Positions 49,161 through 57,410 of a stretch of 64,000 bases of DNA are shown here, piece by piece (the first letter of the stretch is position 1; every line of letters starts with the position of its first letter). The DNA comes from Eledone cirrhosa (taxonomy: Eukaryota; Mollusca; Cephalopoda; Octopoda; Eledonidae), in contig OZ024742.1 in NCBI GenBank assembly GCA_964016885.1, forward strand, positions 14,961,007 to 15,025,006, read 5' to 3'. Below the pieces are notes generated by a model, which was given only the letters and a program-made list of their open reading frames with translations, did no database searches and was not told where the DNA came from. A program made the translations under genes and the position numbers.

Positions 49161-50931
49161 GTGAATTTACTAGAGGTGGTCAGAGACATTACTAGAGCTG
49201 GTCAGTGACTTGACTAGAGGTTGTCAGACTTTACTAGAGCTGGTCAGTGACTTTACTAGAGGTGGTCAGAGACTTTACTAGAGGTGGTCAGTTACTTTAC
49301 TAGAGGTGATCAGTGACTTTACTAGAGCTGGTCAGACATTACTAGAGGTGGTCAGTGACTTTACTAGAGGTCGTCTGACTTTACTAGATGTCAGTGACTT
49401 TACTAGAGGTGGTCAGAGACTTTACTAGAGGATGTCAGTGACTTTACTAGAGCTGGTCAGTGACTTTACTAGAGCTGGTCAGTGACTTTACTAGAGCTGG
49501 TCAGTGACTTTACTAGAGCTGGTCAGTGACTTCACTAGAGCTGGTCAGTGACTTTACTAGAGCTGGTCAGAGACTTTACTAGAGGTTGTCAGTGACTTTA
49601 CTAGTGCTGGTCAGTGACTTTAGAGCTGGTCAGTGACTTTACTAGAGCTGGTTAGTGAATTTACTAGAGGTGGTCAGACTTTACTTGAGCTGGTCAGTGA
49701 CTTTACTAGAGCTGGTCAGTGACTACTAGAGCTGGTCAGACTTTACTAGAGGTTGTCAGTGACTTTACTAGGGCTGGTGAGAGACTTTACTAGAGATGGT
49801 CAGTGACTTTACTAGAGCTGGTCAGTGACTTTACTAGAGCTGCTCAGTGACTTTACTAGAGCTGGTCAGTGACTTTACTAGAGGTGGTCAGTGACTTTAC
49901 TAGAGGTGGTCAGAGACTTTACTAGAGCTGGTCAGTGACTTTACTAGAGCTGGTCAGTGACTTTACTAGAGCTGGTCAGTGACTTTACTAGAGGTTGTCA
50001 GAGACTTTACTAGAGGTCGTCAGTGACTTTATTAGAGCTGGTCAGTGACTTTACTAGAGCTGGTCAGTGACTTTACTAGTGCTGGTCAGTGACTTTACTA
50101 GAGGTGGTCAGAGACTTTACTAGAGGTGGTCAGTGACTTTACTAGAGCTGGTCAGTGACTTTACTAGTGCTGCTCAGTGACTTTACTAGAGCTGGTCAGT
50201 GACTTTACTAGAGCTGGTCAGTGACTTTACTAGTGCTGGTCAGTGACTTTACTAGAGGTGGTCAGAGACTTTACTAGAGGTGGTCAGAGACTTTACTAGA
50301 GCTGGTCAGTGACTTTACTAGAGCTGGTCAGTGACTTTACTAGAGGTGGTCAGAGACTTCACTAGAGGTCGTCAGTGACTTTATTAGAGCTGGTCAGTGA
50401 CTTTACTAGAGCTGGTCAGTGACTTTACTAGTGCTGGTCAGTGACTTTACTAGAGGTGGTCAGAGACTTTACTAGAGCTGGTCAGTGACTTTACTAGAGG
50501 TGGTCAGAGACTACTAGAGGTGGACAGTGACTTTACTAGAGCTGGTCAGTGACTTTACTAGAGGTGGTCAGTGACTTTACTAGAGCTGGTCAGTGACTTT
50601 ACTAGAGCTGCTCAGTGACTTTACTAGAGCTGGTCAGTGACTTTACTAGAGGTGCTCAGTGACTTTACTAGAGGTGGTCAGAGACTTTACTAGAGCTGGT
50701 CAGTGACTTTACTAGAGGTGGTCAGAGACTACTAGAGGTGGACAGTGACTTTACTAGAGCTGGTCAGTGACCTTACTAGAGGTGGTCAGAGACTTTACTA
50801 GAGATGGTCAGTGACTTTACTAGGGCTGGTCAGTGACTTTACTAGGGCTGGTCAGTGACTTTACTAGAGGTGGTCAGAGACTTTGCTAGAGGTTGTCAGT
50901 GACTTTACTATAGATGGTTAGTGACTTCACT

Positions 50932-51071
50932 GTTTTATTCTAATGATGTTTATAAAATCTCAAATGAATGCTTGAATACACTCAAAACTGAAACCTAAAT
51001 TTTATAATCCTCTGGATTAACACTTTGGAAAGGTAGCTTAAACTGTAGAATCAGCTCAGTCGTTTTGAGGT
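50932..51071. other. Short unique intron segment
   Basis: Non-repetitive DNA between the satellite and a cluster of retroelement pieces. Nothing recognised. Confidence 0.6.
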
Positions 51072-51285
51072 ATCACCATCATCATCATCTGCTTTTTTAT
51101 GGTTACATGTGTTAGATGAGTTCTCTCCAGTACAGCTTCCCTCTAGTTTTTTTTTCCTGTGTCATCTTTGTGAGCTTCATCATGCTAAGGTCAGCGTTTA
51201 GCACATCTGCTCACATCTATCCTGGTCGTCGTCTTCTGTGGTTTCCATCCACTTGCAACACATGGCATTTTTTCATCTTCTTCAC
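51072..51285 (-). mobile_element. LINE 3' end, reverse orientation
   Basis: Starts with ACCATCATCATCATCTGC, the reversed LINE tail. On the minus strand near 51180-51260 it matches the LINE C-terminal coding region (KTTTTRIDVSR-like, related to the GRGRPRKTW part), worn. Confidence 0.65.
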
Positions 51286-51289
51286 TCAC

Positions 51290-51500
51290 TTTAATCCTGA
51301 GAGGGTCGTGGGGACCAGAGTCCTCAAACACTCCTTCCAGCGGGTCCGGTCAGAACAGAAGAAACCGTCTCCAACTGATCCGACTAGATCCCCAAGTGAG
51401 ACCAACCGAGCTTATGGGTGTTATCCAACCATCTTGCTCGAGGTCTACCCCTGGTTCTCCTGCCAGTTGGTTTTGCCCATAAAATCTGCCCAACGATTTT
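51290..51500 (-). mobile_element. LINE C-terminal fragment of another family
   Basis: The minus strand encodes GRRTRGRPRARWLDNTHKLG then WSHLGI, preceded by IVGQILWAKP. This is the C-terminal end of a LINE polyprotein family that carries GRRxRGRPRTRWxD..xxLGWSRLGI. No stop within the piece. Confidence 0.75.
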
Positions 51501-51519
51501 TTCCTGATTTTTTCCTGAG

Positions 51520-51862
51520 GCACATGGCTTAGTGGTTAGAGCATTGGCCTTGCAATCAAAAGGTTGTGAGTTCAATTCTCAGACCGGGTGATGTGTTGTT
51601 TCCTTGAGCAAGACACTTTATTTCACATTGCTCCAGTTTACTCAGCTGTAGAAGTGAGATGATAGGGACTGAGATCCATATCATTCCACTGCAAAGTGGT
51701 CGTGGAGGTGCCACGGCAAAAAAGCACCCAGCACTCACTGTAAATGAGGTTGGTGTTAGGAAGGGCATCCAGCTGTAGAAATCAAGCCAGAATCAGTTCC
51801 CGTCCCACCCTTGCAAGCAGGGAAAAAAAGCGGACGTAAGATGAAATGATGATGATGATGAT
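51520..51862 (+). mobile_element. Full-length SINE (family 2) with LINE-like tail
   Basis: About 340 bp and complete: head GGCACATGGCTTAGTGGTTA and GGTTGTGAGTTCAATTC (pol III A and B boxes), then TTGAGCAAGACACTTTATTT, CTCCAGTTTACTCAGCTGTA, body GTGAGGTGCCACGGCAAAA-like text, GGAAGGGCATCCAGCTGTAG, and tail CCCGTCCCACCCTTGCAAGC with GCGGACGTAAGATGAAATGA and GATGAT repeats. The last 60 bp match the LINE end at 1600-1655. It is the reference copy for partial SINEs elsewhere in the window. Confidence 0.9.
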
Positions 51863-52200
51863 TCTGACCACATGCCCATTTTTTTTCATTTGTATATCAA
51901 AATAAATATCTTTTTGTGGTAGTTGATAAACACGCATGCTGTCTTTTTGATTTTCATTGTGCTGATATTATCTCTCAAATATTTAATGTCTCAAAGAGAT
52001 ATTTTCTCTAGTTGAAACTCAATGCTATCCATAGTGATAAAGGAGCTTAATTCATGTCTATGGAAATGGGAAATTTTCTAAATCAACAAAGAATTGTGCA
52101 AAACAACCACTATTGCTCCGATCAATCGACAAGATCCCCGATCTCGCTCACTTGCTGAGTGGACTGGACCATGTTTCCATTAATCTTTCCATTACTGATA
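51863..52200. other. MED25 intron 11, nothing recognised
   Basis: AT-rich. The part at 52085-52190 is more GC-rich but matches nothing I know. Confidence 0.5.
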
Positions 52201-52204
52201 CTAT

Positions 52205-52330
52205 TTAACTGTCGCAACTCCTGGCAGAAGGCTTAGTAGTTAGAGAGTTGGATTTGCAATCGCGAGGTGAGTTCGATTCTTGGACCAGGTGATGCATCCT
52301 TGAGCAAGACATTTATTTCAGAACCACTAT
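52205..52330 (+). mobile_element. SINE head, truncated
   Basis: GGCTTAGTAGTTAGAGAGTT, GCAATCGCGAGGTGAGTTCG (B box), ACCAGGTGATGCATCC and TTGAGCAAGACATTTATTTC. The body is lost after that. Confidence 0.8.
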
Positions 52331-52455
52331 ACAACAGTTTAAAATATTCTAATCTAAAATATTCCAGTGAAATGAAGTTATTTACTTCCATTTTTGTATC
52401 TCTTGATAATTCATAATAGATATTTTAATGTTTTTCATAAAACCTATTTTTTCAG

Positions 52456-52621
52456 TAATGCTAGTAACTGGCCGAACAAACTAATCATGCAGCTAATTCC
52501 AGTCGACTTCCTGAACCATTTCTCAGAATACTTCACGAATCCAAAGTCTGTCAACTTTCATTTCACTAACACTGACATTGAAGCTATGCGGAGCCTCTGC
52601 CGTATTCTTGGAAATTCTCTT
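52456..52621 (+). CDS. MED25: MED25 exon (ACID core)
   Basis: 166 nt, acceptor CTATTTTTTCAG, donor GTAAGT. It encodes [20 protein letters not shown], then [20 protein letters not shown], then [15 protein letters not shown]. The vertebrate sequence has [39 protein letters not shown]. The match is the strongest in the gene. It follows directly after the giant satellite intron, showing the gene continues across it. Confidence 0.97.
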
Positions 52622-52689
52622 GTAAGTACATATATATACTTGGATCATGTATGGTTGAGTAGAGCATCTTTTTCTTAGTCCTGTTGGAG

Positions 52690-52765
52690 ATAGAACAACC
52701 TTCTCTACTGTTATGGCTGTAATAAAACATACCCAGTACATGCTGTGAAGTGGTTGGCTTTAGGA
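52690..52765 (+). mobile_element. SINE body fragment at the edge of the 72-bp array
   Basis: ATACCCAGTACATGCTGTGA, AGTGGTTGGCTTTAGGAAG corresponds to CACCCAGTACACACAGTAAA, TGTGGTTGGCGTTAGGAAG in the SINE at 12215. The fragment runs straight into the first 72-bp unit, which contains the same GGCTTTAGGAAG. Confidence 0.7.
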
Positions 52766-53899
52766 AGCAAGGTCACTGACATAGATTTGGTAGCTGTCAT
52801 TGAGACTAGGATATCCTGGATACATCTAGCTTTAGGAAGCAAGGTCACTGACATAGATTTGGTAGCTGTCATTGAGACTAGGATATCCTGGATACATCTA
52901 GCTTTAGGAAGCAAGGTCACTGACATAGATTTGGTAGCTGTCATTGAGACTAGGATATCCTGGATACATCTGGCTTTAGGAAGCAAGGTCACTGACATAG
53001 ATTTGGTAGCTGTCATTGAGACTAGGATATCCTGGATACATCTGGCTTTAGGAAGCAAGGTCACTGACATAGATTTGGTAGCTGTCATTGAGACTAGGAT
53101 ATCCTGGATACATCTGGCTTTAGGAAGCAAGGTCACTGACATAGATTTGGTAGCTGTCATTGAGACTAGGATATCCTGGATACATCTGGCTTTAGGAAGC
53201 AAGGTCACTGACATAGATTTGGTAGCTGTCATTGAGACTAGGATATCCTGGATACATCTGGCTTTAGGAAGCAAGGTCACTGACATAGATTTGGTAGCTG
53301 TCATTGATACTAGGATATCCTGGATACATCTAGCTTTAGGAAGCAAGGTCACTGACATAGATTTGGTAGCTGTCATTGAGACTAGGATATCCTGGATACA
53401 TCTGGCTTTAGGAAGCAAGGTCACTGACATAGATTTGGTAGCTGTCATTGAGACTAGGATATCCTGGATACATCTAGCTTTAGGAAGCAAGGTCACTGAC
53501 ATAGATTTGGTAGCTGTCATTGAGACTAGGATATCCTGGATACATCTAGCTTTAGGAAGCAAGGTCACTGACATAGATTTGGTAGCTGTCATTGAGACTA
53601 GGATATCCTGGATACATCTGGCTTTAGGAAGCAAGGTCACTGACATAGATTTGGTAGCTGTCATTGAGACTAGGATATCCTGGATACATCTAGCTTTAGG
53701 AAGCAAGGTCACTGACATAGATTTGGTAGCTGTCATTGAGACTAGGATATCCTGGATACATCTGGCTTTAGGAAGCAAGGTCACTGACATAGATTTGGTA
53801 GCTGTCATTGAGACTAGGATATCCTGGATACATCTGGCTTTAGGAAGCAAGGACACTGACATAGATTTGGTAGCTGTCATTGAGACTAGGATATCCTGA
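52750..53899 (+). repeat. 72-bp minisatellite, 16 copies, in MED25 intron 12
   Basis: Sixteen nearly identical 72-bp units; key words are GGCTTTAGGAAGCAAGGTCA, CATAGATTTGGTAGCTGTC and GAGACTAGGATATCCTGGAT. Only scattered single changes occur (TGG/TAG before CTTT, one GAT for GAG, one GACACTG near 53851). Since 72 is divisible by three, one + frame (24-residue repeat containing TDIDLVAVIETRIS) and one - frame (24-residue repeat containing QDILVSMTATKSMSV) stay open for the whole array. Position inside an intron and lack of any signal argue against coding. Confidence 0.97.
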
Positions 53900-53949
53900 A
53901 CACATATGTTTGCAACCATTATTGATGAGGTGAATGTATTTATTGGTTG

Positions 53950-54255
53950 ATCTGGATAGAAGTGGTTGATAGCTTCTGCTATATATGTGACATAATTAGC
54001 AACGATGGAGAGAACTCTGAGACTGATACCTAGGATAGGATGGAAAAAGCTAGTACCACAGTTGACCATAAAACGTTTCTCCCTGTGTACAAAGGGATGA
54101 CTGTATGATGCCTGTTTGTGAAGTGTGATGCTGCATGGTAGTGAAAGATGGGCTATAACTGCAGAAGACATGCGTAGACTAGAGAGAAATGAAGTAACCA
54201 TGCTTCGTTGGATGTGCAATGCAAGTGTGAGAGAAAGACAGAGCTTGGACGAGTT
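53950..54255 (+). mobile_element. LINE 3' fragment
   Basis: Near 53962 it reads EVVDSFCYICDIISNDGENS, and later MLHGSERWAITAEDMRRLER, NEVTMLRWMCNASVRERQSL, collinear with the LINE at 1040-1320. It is broken by a shift near 54100 and cut off by the next SINE. Confidence 0.85.
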
Positions 54256-54257
54256 AG

Positions 54258-54582
54258 ACATTTTGAGTTCAAATCCTGCTGGGGTTAGCTTTGCCTTTCA
54301 TCCTTACGGGGTTGATAAAGTAAAGTACCAGTAATGCACTGGGGTTGATTTAATTGACTTTCCCCTCCCCTTCAAAACTACACCTGATGTCCCCTTTCCA
54401 TACACATGCACACATCATGACTGTATATCATGCACTGTTCATTTTCCTGACGTTTGTACATTACCCTATGTACTATACATACACTTTTGATGAGTTGTAG
54501 TGCACCTGAGCACTGTACACAATATTTTCATTATTAACCTATGCTAGCGTGGAAGATGGACGTTAAACGATGATGATGATGA
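54258..54582 (+). mobile_element. SINE family 1 body plus separate GATGAT tail
   Basis: TTGAGTTCAAATCCTGCTGG (B box), TTTGCCTTTCATCCTTACGG, GGTTGATAAAGTAAAGTACC, AGTAATGCACTGGGGTTGAT and TTAATTGAC. After about 150 bp of other sequence, a family-2-like tail CTATGCTAGCGTGGAAGATG with TTAAACGATGATGATGATGA closes at 54582. Confidence 0.8.
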
Positions 54583-54699
54583 TTATTATTATCATATCCA
54601 TACTTCTTTTAGTCTCATACTTCATATCTATATAATACTATTATTTGTCTTAACTGTCCACTGCCTGGAATTCGTTCATCCCTTGTCTTCTATTTCCAG

Positions 54700-54855
54700 G
54701 CTGGCTGTGTCCACATTCCCGGTGTACACCAGTGTGAACTGAGGGTGGTGATGTTGATATATAGCAAGAAAAAGAAATCATTTGTTGGTCTGTTGCCAAA
54801 TGACCAAGCAGCTTTTATCGCTGGAATACGCCGAGTCATTGCTGAACACAAGAAG
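54700..54855 (+). CDS. MED25: MED25 exon (end of ACID domain)
   Basis: 156 nt, acceptor TTCTATTTCCAG, donor GTAAGT, phase 0 at both ends. It encodes AGCVHIPGVHQCELRVVMLI, then [20 protein letters not shown], then AGIRRVIAEHKK. The vertebrate equivalents are [40 protein letters not shown] and GIRQVITNHK. The basic KKKK stretch belongs to the activator-binding face. The donor implies a further exon encoding the Gln/Pro-rich C-terminus, which I cannot find before 64000. Confidence 0.97.
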
Positions 54856-54964
54856 GTAAGTGACTATGTAGCATTTAGTACGTTAGTACCTTTTGTATTT
54901 GCAATATGTTGTCAACATTATTGTTGTTGTTGTGTGAGCAATTGGCTTTTGTTTGCTAGTCCAT

Positions 54965-55044
54965 ATAATATATAATACATACATACACACGCACACATAC
55001 ATACATATATATATATGTATATATATATGTGTATATGTATATAG

Positions 55045-55085
<41 letters not shown>
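54965..55085. repeat. TA/CA microsatellite
   Basis: Mixed ATACATACAC and long TATATA run shortly after the last visible exon. Confidence 0.9.
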
Positions 55086-55088
<3 letters not shown>

Positions 55089-55561
55089 TGTGTGTGCCGT
55101 TGGCTTATTATTACTCTTAATATTGTTGTTGATGTTGTTACCAGTAGTAGTAGTTGTAGTAGTAGCAGCTGAAGTATTTGATTAATTAATATCAAAGCAA
55201 ACTATTTTCTGTTTTTGTTAGTGTATTTGTTTCTTTAATTGACTCAAATTTTTATTCAAGCATGTTTGTGTGTTAAATGTATTTTTTCTTTAAATTTGTT
55301 TTTTCCTGTATAAAAGTGCATGTAATTTTTTTTAAAGAAATTGTTTTCTTTATTATTTTAATAATAATAATAATAATAATATTAATAAGATTGATTATTC
55401 TGAAACTTATTTTAGTTGACTTTATTTCACTAGAAACTTTAAAACCAATAAATGGAAGGGTTGTTATTAGGGGTAGACAGAAATGGCAGGGGTTTAGAGT
55501 TTTGAGGCTGTTCATAAGAAAATTGTTGAATTTATGGTTCATGACAGACAGTTTGAACACT
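55086..55561. other. AT-rich intron downstream of exon 13
   Basis: Contains short TTG, TAG and AAT triplet runs (55110-55165, 55358-55386). No exon with ACID-tail features is found. Confidence 0.5.
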
Positions 55562-55838
55562 AACCCTTGTATAGCTAACCCTTGTATACCTAGTCCTTGT
55601 ATAGCTAGCCCTTGTATACCTAGTCCTTGTAACCCTAGTCCTTGTATAGCCAACCCTTGTAACCCTAGTCCTTGTATAGCTAACCCTTGTAACCCTAATC
55701 CTTGTATACCTAGTCCTTGTATAGCTAACCCATGTAACCCTAACCCTTGTATACCTAGCCCTTGTATAGCTAACCCTTGTAACCCTAGCCCTTATATAGC
55801 TAACCCTTGTAATCCTAGCCCTTATATAGCTAACCCTT
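55562..55838 (+). repeat. 15-bp minisatellite, about 18 copies
   Basis: Units alternate among AACCCTTGTATAGCT, AGTCCTTGTATACCT and AGTCCTTGTAACCCT. Stretches such as GTAACCCTAACCCTTGTA contain CCCTAA, the animal telomere hexamer, but not in tandem. Both strands stay open (NPCIA/SPCIP on +, QGLGI/QGLAI on -) since 15 is a multiple of three. Confidence 0.93.
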
Positions 55839-55900
55839 TTGTTCTAGAGTTCCGCTATTTGTCATTGAAACATAACCGTTAAGTCATAGTCTTATACTAA

Positions 55901-56188
55901 GAGATTATACTGATAGCCACAACACATACCTTATATAGTCCCTTATAAGAGATTATACTGATAGCCATAACACATACCTTATATAGTCCCTTATAAGAGA
56001 TTATACTGATAGCCATAACACATACCTTATATAGTCCCTTATAAGAGATTATACTGATAGCCATAACACATACCTTATATAGTCCCTTATAAGAGATTAT
56101 ACTGATAGCCATAACACATACCTTATATAGTCCCTTATAAGAGATTATACTGATAGCCATAACACATACCTTATATAGTCCCTTATAA
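55901..56188. repeat. 48-bp minisatellite, exactly 6 copies
   Basis: Each unit begins GAGATTATACTGATAGCCAT, continues AACACATACCTTATATAGTC and ends CCTTATAA. All six are identical except one base in the first (CCACAAC for CCATAAC). The minus strand is open with a 16-residue repeat (YKGLYKVCVMAISIIS). CTTATAAG at each junction is palindromic. Confidence 0.95.
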
Positions 56189-56425
56189 GCAGATTTGTAA
56201 CAAACACAATCATACAATGATTATATTACAATGTTTTCCTTTAATGTCTTCATGGTTCAGTGTCTAGCAATGTCATAATGTTAGCTCCAAGTATAAAATA
56301 AAATGATACTGTTTTAAAAAGAAAATTTCAATAAAGTTGTCAAACAACACATCACATCTAAATTACCATTTATATATATATATTGGTGAGGTGGCACCAC
56401 TTAGCTCAAACTAATCATATCTAAA

Positions 56426-56772
56426 TAGAGAGTGAGGCCTCTGCATTGAGTGAACATACTTCCAGAACACCTTACTGTCAGGGTTGGTTGCTATGCGCTG
56501 CTGAAATTGAAGCACTGCCTTTTTTGTCACCTGTTTGATGCGGTTGGACGATTTATTTTGCCTCTTCCCATTAATGTCTGATTTGTGCAGTTTGTACTCA
56601 CGTTCAGCATTGCAACGTTCTTTTCTGGCAAGACGGACTGCTGCAGTCTCCCAAATTGCACTTTTGGAATGTTTTTTCCACTTTCGTGGCACTGATGCTG
56701 CACATGCTGTCCATATTGAGCTCAGGATGTTCTGGAGTACAGTGTTGACATCTCCAGAGTCGTAGAACTGAA
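56426..56772 (-). mobile_element. Captured LINE coding fragment, copy 1
   Basis: On the minus strand about 115 codons are open: DSGDVNTVLQNILSSIW near the start, PRKWKKHSKSAIWETAAVRL, RKERCNAEREYKLHK, KAVLQFQQRIATNPDSK and VFWKYVHSMQRP. This style (basic, then FQQRIATNPxxxFWKYV) is the linker between endonuclease and reverse transcriptase in LINE ORF2. Both ends are cut: there is neither RT nor a 3' tail. CATATCTAAAT flanks both sides. Confidence 0.85.
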
Positions 56773-57063
56773 GCCATATCTAAATTACCATATATATTGG
56801 TGAGGTGGTACCACTAAGCTCAAACTAATCATATCTAAATTACTATATATATTGGTGAGGTGGCACCACTTAGCTCAAACTAATCATATCTAAATTACCA
56901 TATATATTGGTGAGGTGGCACCACTTAGCTGAAACTAATCATATCTAAATTACCATATATATATATTGGTGAGGTGGCACCACTTAGCTCAAACTAATCA
57001 TATCTAAATTACCATATATATTGGTGAGGTGGCACCACTTAGCTCAAACTAATCATATCTAAA

Positions 57064-57410
57064 TAGAGAGTGAGGCCTCTGCATTGAGTGAACATACTTC
57101 CAGAACACCTTACTGTCAGGGTTGGTTGCTATGCGCTGCTGAAATTGAAGCACTGCCTTTTTTGTCACCTGTTTGATGCGGTTGGACGATTTATTTTGCC
57201 TCTTCCCATTAATGTCTGATTTGTGCAGTTTGTACTCACGTTCAGCATTGCAACGTTCTTTTCTGGCAAGACGGACTGCTGCAGTCTCCCAAATTGCACT
57301 TTTGGAATGTTTTTTCCACTTTCGTGGCACTGATGCTGCACATGCTGTCCATATTGAGCTCAGGATGTTCTGGAGTACAGTGTTGACATCTCCAGAGTCG
57401 TAGAACTGAA
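57064..57410 (-). mobile_element. Captured LINE coding fragment, copy 2
   Basis: Same as copy 1, 638 bp further right, identical in encoded protein. It belongs to a 638-bp duplication that includes satellite units. Confidence 0.85.

Larger units (their letters stand above)
15158..50931 (+). repeat. Giant 22-bp minisatellite (35.8 kb) in MED25 intron 11
   Basis: An unbroken head-to-tail array of about 1,600 units. The common unit is 22 bp with core GTGACTTTACTAGAGCTGG; see 15158-15201 for two clean copies. Recurrent variants are GAGACTTTACTAGAGGTGG (22 bp), GACTTTACTAGAGCTGG units shortened to 20 bp (loss of GT before GAC), an 18-bp form lacking ACTA (GTGACTTTAGAGC), and GGTCGTC, which brings a CpG otherwise absent from the unit. 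No transposon or unique sequence interrupts it. Variants are arranged in higher-order repeats. All reading frames are short; frames of 64-85 codons near 21810, 26560, 31285, 33833, 36383, 38659, 41787 and 42937 are copies of one open patch, useful only as landmarks. Confidence 0.98.
3774..54855 (+). other. MED25: MED25 gene span visible in window (13 internal exons)
   Basis: MED25 is a metazoan and plant Mediator subunit in the nucleus. Its N-terminal VWA domain binds the Mediator body, and its ACID domain receives transcription activators. Joining the 13 exons below gives about 685 residues without a stop, and each junction preserves phase. The order is as expected: VWA ([68 protein letters not shown]), a P/Q/M-rich linker with poly-Gln, then ACID ([55 protein letters not shown]). 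Roughly 40 N-terminal residues are missing. Exon 13 ends in a good donor, so at least one more exon must follow. Two introns hold large tandem arrays. The identification rests on recalled family sequence, not a search. Confidence 0.95.

Noticed and set aside
15158..50931. CRISPR-like array
   Set aside because: There are no unique spacers, units abut directly, and the host is a metazoan with introns.
52745..53899. 384-codon plus-strand open frame
   Set aside because: Same array as above; equally open on both strands, with no splice or promoter signal of its own.
52711..54261. 516-codon minus-strand open frame as a repeat protein gene
   Set aside because: It spans a 72-bp minisatellite and a LINE relic inside a MED25 intron; openness follows from unit length divisible by three.
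55277..55882. Cys/Pro/Asn-rich protein (NPCIANPC repeats)
   Set aside because: The repeat part is a 15-bp minisatellite, and the left part is AT-rich intron read as Phe/Ile/Leu.
56535..56765. 76-codon plus-strand frame, present twice 638 bp apart
   Set aside because: It is antisense to the LINE fragment, whose minus-strand frame shows family features.
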